DNA of 21,106 nucleotides from AC-37 sp034663685 (GCA_034663685.1 JAXDJC010000005.1:1-21106); one strand, 5' to 3'; shown: positions 12,448 through 18,059, numbered from the stretch's first letter. The notes: generated by a model from the letters alone, not told the origin. Numbers and translations: made by a program.

Positions 12448-13494
12448 ATGAGCGAGGAGGTCCTCGAAAACAGGATTGACGACCTCCTCCGGCGTGCGGA
12501 GGAGAGTGGATCGCTCGAGTTCTCGGAGGTCGCGGCGGCGGTCGAGGGGCTCGAGATCGACGGCGACCGCCTGGAGGCGCTCTACCGCGAGGCGGAGCGC
12601 CGCGGCATCGACGTGATCGACACGGGCGACCGCGGCGAGACCGCCGCCCCGCGCTACACGCACGACGCGGTGGCCGAGGCCACCAGCGACTCGCTCCAGA
12701 TCTTCCTGCGCGACATCGCCCAGCGGCCGCTTCTCACCGCCAAGGAGGAGGTCGAGCTGGCCAAGCGGATCGAGCGCGGCGACCAGGCGGCCAAGGACCG
12801 AATGATCGAGGCCAACCTCCGGCTGGTGGTGGCCAACGCCAAGCGCTACCGCGGCCTCGGGCTGCCGTTCCTGGACCTGATCCAGGAGGGGATCCTCGGC
12901 CTGATCCGCGCGGTCGAGAAGTTCGACCACCGGCGCGGCTTCAAGTTCTCCACCTATGCCACGTGGTGGATCCGGCAGGCGATGCAGCGCGGGGTCCAGC
13001 ACCAGTCGCGCACGATCCGTATCCCGGCGCACATCGGGCAGGAGCTGACCAAGCTGCGCGGCGCCGAGCGCAAGCTCACCGCCTCGCTCGGCCGCGACCC
13101 GACGAACGACGAGCTGGCCGAGGCGCTCGGCACCGACTCCGAGCGGGTCGAGGAGCTGCGCTCGGCCGAGCGCGTGCCCGTGAGCCTGGAGACGCCCGTG
13201 GGCGGCGACGGCGAGGCCGAGCTGGGCTCGCTGCTGCCCTCGGATGCGCCCAGCCCGCTCGAGGAGGTCGCCGTGGAGCTCGAGGAGCGCTCGATCCGCA
13301 AGGCGCTCGAGCGCCTCGACGACACCGCCCGCCGCGTGATCGAGATGCGCTTCGGGCTCGACGGGCGCGAGCCGATGACCCTGCGCGAGGTGGCCAAGCG
13401 GATGGACCTCTCGCCGGAGGGCGTCCGCAAGCTGGAACGTCGCGCGCTGCGCAAGCTGGCCGAGGAGCGCGAGCTCCAGGCGCTCGCGGTCTAG
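12448..13494 (+). CDS. Sigma-70 family RNA polymerase sigma factor (RpoD/group 1-2 type)
   Basis: 348 residues, with a region 1.1-like acidic helical segment (about 1-55) and a short linker. Region 1.2 is 'DSLQIFLRDIAQRPLLTAKEE' split around residues 75-95. Regions 2.1-2.4 include 'NLRLVVANAKRY', 'LIQEGILGLIRAVEKFD' and 'FSTYATWWIRQAMQR', matching -10 melting and recognition. Region 3 starts at 'RTIRIPAHIGQEL'. Region 4.2 is 'MTLREVAKRMDLSPEGVRKLERRALRKL'. Having region 1.1 and all four regions makes it RpoD-like rather than ECF. Its short linker leaves open whether it is the housekeeping factor or a group 2 paralogue. In the region 4.2 recognition helix the common 'TRERIRQIE' reads 'SPEGVRKLE', which may change -35 preference. 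Confidence 0.93.
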   Translation: MSEEVLENRIDDLLRRAEESGSLEFSEVAAAVEGLEIDGDRLEALYREAERRGIDVIDTGDRGETAAPRYTHDAVAEATSDSLQIFLRDIAQRPLLTAKEEVELAKRIERGDQAAKDRMIEANLRLVVANAKRYRGLGLPFLDLIQEGILGLIRAVEKFDHRRGFKFSTYATWWIRQAMQRGVQHQSRTIRIPAHIGQELTKLRGAERKLTASLGRDPTNDELAEALGTDSERVEELRSAERVPVSLETPVGGDGEAELGSLLPSDAPSPLEEVAVELEERSIRKALERLDDTARRVIEMRFGLDGREPMTLREVAKRMDLSPEGVRKLERRALRKLAEERELQALAV

Positions 13495-13567
13495 CGCCTC
13501 GGCCTCGGCCCGCTCGCACAGCGCCTCCGCACCCGCTCCACGAGCGCCCTCGCGCCCGGCGGGGTTT

Positions 13568-13598
13568 ACCCAATTGGCTGTTGCGCAACAACCAGGGT
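13568..13598 (+). promoter_or_regulatory. Extended dyad / hairpin just before the zinc-knuckle gene
   Basis: This contains a perfect 12-bp palindrome TGTTGCGCAACA (13579-13590) and the 8-bp palindrome CCAATTGG (13570-13577). The whole stretch forms a longer imperfect dyad: ACCC (13568-13571) pairs with GGGT (13595-13598), then TGG with CCA, then TGTTGC with GCAACA, leaving one mismatch and a 3-nt bulge. It ends one nucleotide before the ATG at 13600. It could be an operator for a dimeric regulator, or an RNA hairpin hiding the translation start. No T-tract follows, so a terminator for the sigma gene is less likely. Confidence 0.5.
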
Positions 13599-13599
13599 G

Positions 13600-14043
13600 A
13601 TGGCCACGACCCGCGAGAGGACCGACGCTCACTGCCCCCACTGCCTGCTCCTCGTGGAGGCGGGCGCCGTGGGAGAGTGGCCCCCGCAGCCGGTTCAGTG
13701 CCCGCACTGCCGCCTGCTGATCGGCGCCGGGCGGGCCCGCGAGGCGGGCGACGGCGCACCCGGCGCGCGCGGCGCGGCGGCGGGAGTGTTCGCACGCGAG
13801 GCCCAGCGCTCGCGCGACCCCGACGGCGGCGACGCCACCCCCGGCGAGGTCGTGGACGGCATCCGCACCGTGGCCGAGCAGCTCGGCTCGCCGCCCGAGC
13901 GGCTGCTGATGGTCGACTACCAGCAGCGCGCAGCCGACGACGAGAGCCTCCCGGACCTCACCGACGTCTTCTCCGCCTTCGGAAGCTGGAAGCGCGCCCG
14001 GCGCGAGGCCGCCGGCGACGACGGCAGCGAAGCCGCGGCCTGA
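13600..14043 (+). CDS. Zinc-knuckle protein with HNH-associated-repeat-like C-terminus
   Basis: 147 residues from ATG 13600; GTG 13597, one codon earlier, is possible. Two CPHC knuckles (C12/C15 and C34/C37, the latter in 'VQCPHCRLLIG') are spaced as in a four-cysteine zinc ribbon. A flexible Gly/Ala/Arg-rich linker follows. Residues about 82-140 read 'GEVVDGIRTVAEQLGSPPE'..., ending in 'FGSWKRARREAAG'. This resembles the 'homing endonuclease associated repeat' helical module, whose hallmark is a terminal FGSW-x2-A motif and which is thought to bind DNA. No HNH nuclease motif is present. I infer a nucleic-acid-binding protein, perhaps regulatory. It lies between the sigma factor and a cytochrome gene. 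Family assignment is from memory of the motif and is moderate. Confidence 0.65.
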   Translation: MATTRERTDAHCPHCLLLVEAGAVGEWPPQPVQCPHCRLLIGAGRAREAGDGAPGARGAAAGVFAREAQRSRDPDGGDATPGEVVDGIRTVAEQLGSPPERLLMVDYQQRAADDESLPDLTDVFSAFGSWKRARREAAGDDGSEAAA

Positions 14044-14072
14044 CGGCCCGTCCTCGCCTCCGGCTCCCGTAA

Positions 14073-14078
14073 TACCAT
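14073..14078 (+). promoter_or_regulatory. Putative -10 box of the cytochrome c gene
   Basis: TACCAT lies 9 nt before the ATG at 14088, implying a leader of about 0-3 nt. The following bases resemble those after the riboswitch -10 box at 14631 (TACCATCC in both). No Shine-Dalgarno sequence precedes this ATG. Confidence 0.4.
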
Positions 14079-14087
14079 CCGGCCCGC

Positions 14088-14579
14088 ATGGCGGCAGTCG
14101 CATTCATCCTCGCGTTCCTCGCCCTGGGCGCCGCGGTCATCTTCGTGGCCTTCTCCGGCGGGCCGAGCCAGGCCCGCGAGGCCTACCTCACCGGCGGGCG
14201 CCGGACGTTCCGGTTCATCATCCCGGCGATCTACGTGGGGATAGGGATCGCGATCCCGGTGCTGGTGATCGCAAATCACGACACCGCCGAGGGCGGCGTG
14301 GGGAGCCTGAAGGAGAAGAAGCTGTCGGCCAACGCCGCGGAGGGCCGCAAGCTCTTCAAGCAGACCTGCCAGAGCTGCCACAGCCTCGCGGCCACCAACG
14401 CGCGCGGCGTGACCGGCCCGAACCTCGACGAGGTCGGCCAGGTGACCAAGGCCCGGGTGATGAAGGCGATCGAGATCGGCGGCACCGGCCAGGGCCGGAT
14501 GCCCCCGCACCTGCTCGAGCCCAAGGACGCCGCCCTGGTGGGCGAGTTTCTCTCGCAGGTAGCGGGCGCCCAGCACTAG
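14088..14579 (+). CDS. Membrane-anchored class I cytochrome c
   Basis: 163 residues. A hydrophobic segment at 3-21 and a second at about 43-62 predict two membrane spans, with 'GGPSQAREAYLTGGRRTFR' as the basic cytoplasmic loop between them. The rest would lie outside the membrane. It carries one c-type haem motif 'CQSCH' (about residues 97-101), and 'GRMPPHLL' supplies the distal Met ligand, as in small class I cytochromes. 'GPNLDEVG' is the conserved Pro/Leu turn near the haem. It is likely an electron carrier to a terminal oxidase or another membrane complex. No oxidase or cytochrome-maturation gene is nearby. It has its own putative near-leaderless promoter and is followed by a hairpin terminator, so it is probably monocistronic. 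Confidence 0.9.
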   Translation: MAAVAFILAFLALGAAVIFVAFSGGPSQAREAYLTGGRRTFRFIIPAIYVGIGIAIPVLVIANHDTAEGGVGSLKEKKLSANAAEGRKLFKQTCQSCHSLAATNARGVTGPNLDEVGQVTKARVMKAIEIGGTGQGRMPPHLLEPKDAALVGEFLSQVAGAQH

Positions 14580-14589
14580 ACCGGGCCCC

Positions 14590-14616
14590 GGAACGAGGCG
14601 CAAACCGCCTCTTTCC
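14590..14616 (+). terminator. Hairpin terminator after cytochrome c
   Basis: GAGGCG (14595-14600) pairs with CGCCTC (14606-14611) around the loop CAAAC. The stem extends through one mismatch by GGAA/TTCC. A TTT run overlaps the 3' arm. It starts 10 nt after the cytochrome stop and ends before the riboswitch promoter, a convincing position. Confidence 0.6.
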
Positions 14617-14630
14617 GCCGATCCGTCCGG

Positions 14631-14636
14631 TACCAT
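14631..14636 (+). promoter_or_regulatory. Putative -10 box of the riboswitch transcript
   Basis: TACCAT sits 12 nt before the first riboswitch helix, placing the transcript start near 14643, as expected for a leader that begins with the aptamer. It is the same hexamer found before the cytochrome gene. Confidence 0.45.
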
Positions 14637-14648
14637 CCTGTCCGTCAA

Positions 14649-14776
14649 GCCGAGGTCTCGCCGTCGGTGGCGAGGCACGGGGGAACCATTGGCCCTGTGG
14701 GCCATGGGGCGAATCGCCGCAGGACGCGGCGTAGCGCAGCTCTTTCAGCGCGAGCCCGTCAGCTAACCCCGTAGGC
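14649..14776 (+). promoter_or_regulatory. Cyclic di-AMP riboswitch (ydaO/yuaA type)
   Basis: The 3' block GTCAGCTAACCCCGTAGGC (14758-14776) is the hallmark of ydaO aptamers. The 5' block GGGGGAACC (14679-14687) and GGGGCGAATC (14706-14715) match the other conserved parts. Helices are well formed: CTCGCC/GGCGAG (14657-14662 with 14669-14674), TGGCCC/GGGCCA (14690-14695 with 14699-14704) and GCCGC/GCGGC (14716-14720 with 14726-14730). The long-range pair ACGGGG (14677-14682) with CCCCGT (14767-14772) is where other members have ACGGAG with CTCCG, a compensatory change. GCC at 14649 can close on GGC at 14774. It controls the gene starting at 14795. ACCCC (14766-14770) could alternatively pair with the ribosome-site bases GGGGT (14787-14791), suggesting translational control; the direction is unknown. 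Confidence 0.9.
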
Positions 14777-14794
14777 ACGCGAAAGAGGGGTCCA

Positions 14795-15082
14795 GTGGCA
14801 GATCGAGCGTCAGCCCGCGTATGGCTGGAAGAGGAAGAGGCTGCGAGGCGTCCCGAGCTGACGCTCGTGGTCACCAAGCGCGACGAGCCGCCCGCGCGCG
14901 ACCCCGAGACCGGCCGCCGCACCGTCGTGATCACAGGCCAGCGCGCGGCGCCCCCGCGCCGGCGCCCGGACACGGCGGCACGCATCGGCCCGCGCCCGGA
15001 CCGGATCGCGGGCTGGGCGTTCTTCCTGGGGCTGTTCCTGGTGGCCGTCGCCACCGCCACGGCCCACGCCGCGCCCGTCTGA
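14795..15082 (+). CDS. Riboswitch-controlled small single-span membrane protein, unknown function
   Basis: GTG start preceded by AGAGGGG (14784-14790) at 4 nt; 95 residues. I recognise no family. The first ~70 residues are hydrophilic, with an acidic patch 'WLEEEEAARRPE', two beta-like segments ('ELTLVVTKRDEPP' and 'RRTVVITGQRA') and a strongly basic stretch rich in Arg and Pro. One hydrophobic segment, 'IAGWAFFLGLFLVAVATATA' (about 71-90), closes the protein, so it is probably tail-anchored with the basic part in the cytoplasm. It is the only gene between the c-di-AMP riboswitch and a strong hairpin, so it is the direct target. Known actinobacterial targets of this riboswitch include resuscitation-promoting and other cell-wall hydrolases. 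This protein has no such domain. Confidence 0.75.
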   Translation: MADRASARVWLEEEEAARRPELTLVVTKRDEPPARDPETGRRTVVITGQRAAPPRRRPDTAARIGPRPDRIAGWAFFLGLFLVAVATATAHAAPV

Positions 15083-15121
15083 GCGCCCTCCCGCCCGCCT
15101 GAGGCCCCGCGGGCGGAGCGC
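15083..15121 (+). terminator. Strong GC hairpin after the riboswitch-controlled gene
   Basis: GCGC (15083-15086) pairs with 15118-15121. CCGCCCGC (15091-15098) pairs with GCGGGCGG (15109-15116), with a small internal bulge and a 10-nt loop. It begins right after the stop codon. No T-tract follows, so it may be a transcript-end stabiliser or a Rho-assisted terminator. Confidence 0.45.
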
Positions 15122-15188
15122 CCGATCGCACACTTCTCCGCGCCCGCTTTAGGGAGCGTTCAGCACGCCCGCATAGACATCCGGGGCA

Positions 15189-15198
15189 CACGGCCGTG
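15189..15198 (+). promoter_or_regulatory. Palindrome CACGGCCGTG upstream of the CMD-fold gene
   Basis: A perfect 10-bp palindrome lies about 26 nt upstream of the TATACT box. Its core ACGGCCG recurs at 15213-15219, 23 bp away, i.e. about two helical turns. It could be part of a regulator site, though GC-rich palindromes arise easily at this base composition. Confidence 0.25.
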
Positions 15199-15223
15199 CG
15201 TATAACCCGTGGACGGCCGAATC

Positions 15224-15229
15224 TATACT
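15224..15229 (+). promoter_or_regulatory. Putative -10 box of the CMD-fold gene
   Basis: TATACT is the best -10 match in the window and lies in its most AT-rich short stretch. It predicts a transcript start near 15236 and a leader of about 25 nt containing AGAGGCG before the GTG at 15261. TATAAC at 15201-15206 is a second candidate. A -35 element is not evident. Confidence 0.5.
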
Positions 15230-15242
15230 TACTTCCCGTAAG
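15228..15242 (+). promoter_or_regulatory. Inverted repeat CTTAC-N5-GTAAG, candidate HxlR operator
   Basis: CTTACTTCCCGTAAG overlaps the end of the -10 box and the expected transcript start, so a bound protein would block initiation. The TTAC...GTAA half-sites resemble those I recall for Bacillus HxlR-family thiol sensors such as YodB and CatR. An HxlR gene lies one gene downstream. The assignment is inference. Confidence 0.45.
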
Positions 15243-15260
15243 CAACCCTCAGAGGCGCAA

Positions 15261-15830
15261 GTGGCGAAGAAGGCGAAGGAGAGCAGGTTCCAGCTGCATG
15301 ACGAGCTCACCGCCCCCGAGCGGAGCCTGCCCGTGCTCAAGGGCGCGCTCTCGACCGGAGGGCAGGTGTCGAACATGCTCGGGCTCCTCGCCGGCGCCCC
15401 GGCCGTCCTGCGCGCCTACGCGCGCTTCCGCTCCGAGCTGCGCCAGGGGGAGCTGTCGCTCAAGTCCCAGCAGCGCGTGGCGCTCGCCGTGGCCCAGCAC
15501 GAGGGGAGCGAGTACGTCCTCTCCATGCTCCAGCGCACCGCCCGCGAGGCGGGCCTGGGCCTCGACGAGATCGCCCTCGCGCGCGGGTTCGACTCGAGCG
15601 ACGAGCGCGAGGCGGCTCTGCTCGCCTTCGTGAAGGGCCTCCTGGAGACCCCCGAGGCGGTGCCGCTCCACCTCGTGGAGGAGGCGCGCGAGGCCGACTG
15701 GACCGACGAGCAGCTGCTCGAGACCACCGCCCACGTGTCGCTCGGCCTGTTCCACGCGCTCTTCACGCGCGGGGGCAACCTCCCGATCGACGGCTCGGCC
15801 GAGCTCGGCCGGGTCCTCCGAGCCGCCTGA
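15261..15830 (+). CDS. Carboxymuconolactone decarboxylase/AhpD-fold protein lacking the CxxC
   Basis: GTG start with AGAGGCG (15251-15257) before it; 189 residues. The order of helices and the block 'LSLKSQQRVALAVAQHEGSEYVLSML' match the CMD/AhpD family, where the equivalent segment is usually NGC-x-x-C-x3-H. Here those positions are Ser83, Val86 and Leu90, so both redox cysteines and the proton-relay histidine are absent. The second half ('EREAALLAFVKGLLETPEAV', 'WTDEQLLETTAHVSLGLFHALFTR') keeps the family's helical repeat. Peroxidase-type activity is therefore unlikely. A binding, sensing or different catalytic role is possible. It is followed by the HxlR regulator and has a candidate HxlR operator at its promoter. 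Confidence 0.8.
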   Translation: MAKKAKESRFQLHDELTAPERSLPVLKGALSTGGQVSNMLGLLAGAPAVLRAYARFRSELRQGELSLKSQQRVALAVAQHEGSEYVLSMLQRTAREAGLGLDEIALARGFDSSDEREAALLAFVKGLLETPEAVPLHLVEEAREADWTDEQLLETTAHVSLGLFHALFTRGGNLPIDGSAELGRVLRAA

Positions 15831-15838
15831 TCACTGGC

Positions 15839-15844
15839 TAGCAT
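15839..15844 (+). promoter_or_regulatory. Putative -10 box for leaderless hxlR-family mRNA
   Basis: TAGCAT ends 7 nt before the ATG at 15852, implying transcription from that ATG. This favours 15852 over the earlier ATG at 15843, which overlaps the box. No ribosome binding site is seen. Confidence 0.4.
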
Positions 15845-15851
15845 GGCCGTG

Positions 15852-16208
15852 ATGGCCGTTCGCATCACAGTCGAGCGCCAGACCTGCTGCGTCTTCTACC
15901 ACCGCGCGGTCGAGCTCATAGGCAAGCGCTGGTCGGGAGCGATCCTGTCGGTCCTGCTCGACGGCCCGCTGCACTTCTCGGAGATCCGCCGCCTGGTCCC
16001 CGACATCTCCGATCGCCTGCTCTCCGAGCGGCTCAAGGAGCTGGAGGCAGAGGGCATCGTGCGGCGCCGGGTGATCGACGGCTCGCCCGTGCGCACCGAG
16101 TACTGCCTCACCGAGAAGGGCCAGGCGCTGGAGCCCGCCGTGCGGGCGCTGCGGAGCTGGGGCAGGAGCTGGCTGGCCCAGCCCGCACCGGTGCGCGCCC
16201 GCCGTTAG
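15852..16208 (+). CDS. HxlR-family transcriptional regulator with redox-type N-terminal cysteine
   Basis: 118 residues from ATG 15852; starting at 15843 would add three. It is a single winged-helix domain: 'AVELIGKRWSGAILSVLLDGPLHFSEIRRLV', the recognition helix 'ISDRLLSERLKELEAEGIVRR', then the wing 'SPVRTEYCLTEKGQAL'. 'TCCVF' puts Cys13 twelve residues before the Lys of 'GKRW'. By my recollection this is the spacing of the sensing Cys6 in Bacillus YodB. A second cysteine, Cys12, is adjacent. HxlR proteins bind as dimers and often answer to quinones, diamide, aldehydes or related electrophiles. The likely target is the upstream CMD-fold gene, whose promoter carries a TTAC...GTAA inverted repeat. 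The peroxiredoxin and glutaredoxin-like genes downstream are possible further targets. Confidence 0.9.
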   Translation: MAVRITVERQTCCVFYHRAVELIGKRWSGAILSVLLDGPLHFSEIRRLVPDISDRLLSERLKELEAEGIVRRRVIDGSPVRTEYCLTEKGQALEPAVRALRSWGRSWLAQPAPVRARR

Positions 16209-16211
16209 CCT
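16206..16211 (+). promoter_or_regulatory. Possible -10 box of glnA
   Basis: TAGCCT overlaps the stop codon of the HxlR gene and would give a leader of about 32 nt, including AGGAG (16241-16245) four nucleotides before the glnA ATG. The evidence is only the TANNNT form and the position. Confidence 0.25.
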
Positions 16212-16249
16212 CTGGGCTCACGGCCGTTCCCGAGCTCACGAGGAGTCCG

Positions 16250-17599
16250 ATGGCAGACCAGCCGCAGACCGCCGACGACGTCAAGGCCCTCGTCGCCGAC
16301 CACAACATCCGGTTCGTCCGGCTCTGGTTCACGGATGTCCTCGGCCAGCTGAAGAGCTTCTCCGTGAACGCCGAGGAGCTGGACGACGCGTTCGAGGGCG
16401 GGATGGGCTTCGACGGTTCCTCGATCACCGGCTTCAACGCGATCGAGGAGTCGGACATGATCGCGATGCCGGACCCCACCACGTTCGCGGTCCTGCCATG
16501 GCGGCCGACCGAGAGCGGCGTGGGGCGGATGTTCTGCGACGTGGTCACGCCCGACCGCCAGCCGTACGAGGGCGACCCGCGCCACGTGCTGCGCCGCGCG
16601 CTCGCGCGGGCCGAGGCGATGGGCTTCGACGCGTTCAACGTCGGGCCCGAGCTCGAGTTCTTCTACTTCCGCAACTCCAAGCCGGAGGGCGGGATCCCCG
16701 AGGTGCTCGACGAGGGCGGCTACTTCGACCTCACCACGCTCGACGCCGGCTCCGACGTGCGCCGCGAGACCGTGCTCGCCCTCGAGCAGCTCGGAATCCA
16801 CGTGGAGTACACCCACCACGAGGTGGGGCCGTCGCAGCACGAGATCGACATGCGCTACGCGCCCGCCCTGAAGATGGCCGACGACTGCATGACGTACCGC
16901 ATCACGGTCAAGGAGTACGCGATGAAGTACGGCTGGCACGCCACGTTCATGCCCAAGCCGCTGTTCGGCGAGAACGGGTCCGGGATGCACACGCACCAGT
17001 CGCTCTTCAAGGAGGGCCGCAACGCCTTCTACGACGGGGACGACCAGTACTACCTCTCCGCCACGGGCAAGGCGTTCATCGCGGGCCAGCTGCGCCACGC
17101 GCGCGAGATCTCGTCGATCTTCGCCCAGTGGGTCAACTCGTACAAGCGGCTCGTGCCGGGTTACGAGGCGCCGGTGTACGTGGCGTGGTCGCGGCGCAAC
17201 CGCTCGGCGCTCGTGCGGGTGCCGCTCTACCACCCGGGCAAGGAGCAGGCCACGCGGATGGAGCTGCGCTGCCCGGACCCGGCTTGCAACCCGTACCTGA
17301 CCTTCGCGGTGCTGCTCCAGGCGGGGCTCGAGGGGATCGAGAAGGGCTACGAGCTGCCCGAGCCGATGGAGCAGAACCTCTACCACCTCTCCGCCGACGA
17401 CCGCAAGCGGCGCGGGATCGAGCAGCTGCCGGAGACGCTCGGCGAGGCGATCGAGCTGACGGCCGAGTCCGAGCTGGTGCTCCGCACGCTGGGCGAGCAC
17501 ATGTTCACGCGCTACGTGGAGCTCAAGCGCAAGGAGTGGGACGACTACCGGGTGCAGGTGTCGGCCTGGGAGCTCGAGCGCTACCTGTCGGTGCTGTGA
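16250..17599 (+). CDS. glnA: Type I glutamine synthetase (GSI-alpha, GlnA2-like)
   Basis: Makes glutamine from glutamate, ammonia and ATP; with GltBD it completes the GS-GOGAT cycle. 449 residues, the short GSI-alpha length. Motifs are 'FDGSSITGF', 'GPELEFFYF' (metal-binding Glu), 'HHEVGPSQHEIDM', the ATP loop 'KPLFGENGSGMHTHQSLF', 'NSYKRLVPGYEAPVYVAW' and 'RMELRCPDPACNPYL'. The N-terminus 'IRFVRLWFTDVLGQLKSF' resembles mycobacterial GlnA2. The adenylylation region reads 'NLYHLSADDRKRRGIEQLP' (Tyr378), more like the alpha type, and the GSI-beta insertion is absent, so adenylylation control is doubtful. The residue equivalent to Bacillus Arg62, used for glutamine feedback, is Ala64. AGGAG precedes the ATG by 4 nt. 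The stop overlaps the peroxiredoxin GTG. Confidence 0.95.
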   Translation: MADQPQTADDVKALVADHNIRFVRLWFTDVLGQLKSFSVNAEELDDAFEGGMGFDGSSITGFNAIEESDMIAMPDPTTFAVLPWRPTESGVGRMFCDVVTPDRQPYEGDPRHVLRRALARAEAMGFDAFNVGPELEFFYFRNSKPEGGIPEVLDEGGYFDLTTLDAGSDVRRETVLALEQLGIHVEYTHHEVGPSQHEIDMRYAPALKMADDCMTYRITVKEYAMKYGWHATFMPKPLFGENGSGMHTHQSLFKEGRNAFYDGDDQYYLSATGKAFIAGQLRHAREISSIFAQWVNSYKRLVPGYEAPVYVAWSRRNRSALVRVPLYHPGKEQATRMELRCPDPACNPYLTFAVLLQAGLEGIEKGYELPEPMEQNLYHLSADDRKRRGIEQLPETLGEAIELTAESELVLRTLGEHMFTRYVELKRKEWDDYRVQVSAWELERYLSVL

Positions 17600-18057
17600 A
17601 CGAGGGGTCCGAGGCACCCGACTTCGAGCTGCCGGACCAGGACGGCGAGCCGGTGCGGCTCTCGTCGCTGCGCGGGCGCACCGTCGTCGTCTACTTCTAC
17701 CCGAAGGCAGACACGCCCGGGTGCACGACGCAGGCGTGCGCGATCCGCGACCGCCAGTCCGACTTCGACGACCTCGGCGCCGTCGTGCTCGGCATCTCGC
17801 CCGACCCGGTGCCCCGGTTGCGCAAGTTCGCCGACAAGTACGGGCTCCCGTTCCGGCTGCTCTCCGACGAGGACCACGCCGTGGCGGAGGCCTACGGGGT
17901 CTGGGTGCACAAGCCGGCCCGCGGTTACATGAAGGCGAGGATGGGCATCGAGCGCTCGACGTTCGTGGTGGGCCCGGACGGCAAGCTCGAGCGCGTGCTG
18001 CGCAAGGTGAGGGCGCAGGGCCACGACGAGCTGGTGCTGAGCGGCCTGGCCGCCTGA
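17596..18057 (+). CDS. bcp: Peroxiredoxin, BCP/PrxQ type
   Basis: Thiol peroxidase that reduces H2O2 and organic hydroperoxides. The GTG start overlaps the glnA stop (GTGA), giving 153 residues, the normal length. 'YPKADTPGCTTQACAIRD' carries the peroxidatic Cys43 and resolving Cys48, the C-x4-C arrangement of atypical two-cysteine BCP enzymes. 'FRLLSDEDHAVAEAYGVW' and 'IERSTFVVGPDGKL' are the usual later blocks, including the conserved Arg that activates the cysteine. No signal peptide, so cytoplasmic. No clear ribosome site precedes it, so translation probably depends on coupling to glnA. It would need thioredoxin or a similar reductant; the next gene encodes a glutaredoxin-fold protein that might serve. 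Confidence 0.94.
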   Translation: MNEGSEAPDFELPDQDGEPVRLSSLRGRTVVVYFYPKADTPGCTTQACAIRDRQSDFDDLGAVVLGISPDPVPRLRKFADKYGLPFRLLSDEDHAVAEAYGVWVHKPARGYMKARMGIERSTFVVGPDGKLERVLRKVRAQGHDELVLSGLAA

Positions 18058-18059
18058 GT

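Noticed and set aside
13540..13567. GC-rich segment followed by TTT as a sigma-gene terminator
   Set aside because: Pairing is poor and the better dyad starts immediately after; not convincing as an intrinsic terminator.
12244..14103. 619-codon minus-strand open frame opposite fdhD, the sigma gene and the zinc-knuckle gene
   Set aside because: Antisense shadow of recognisable genes; low-complexity.
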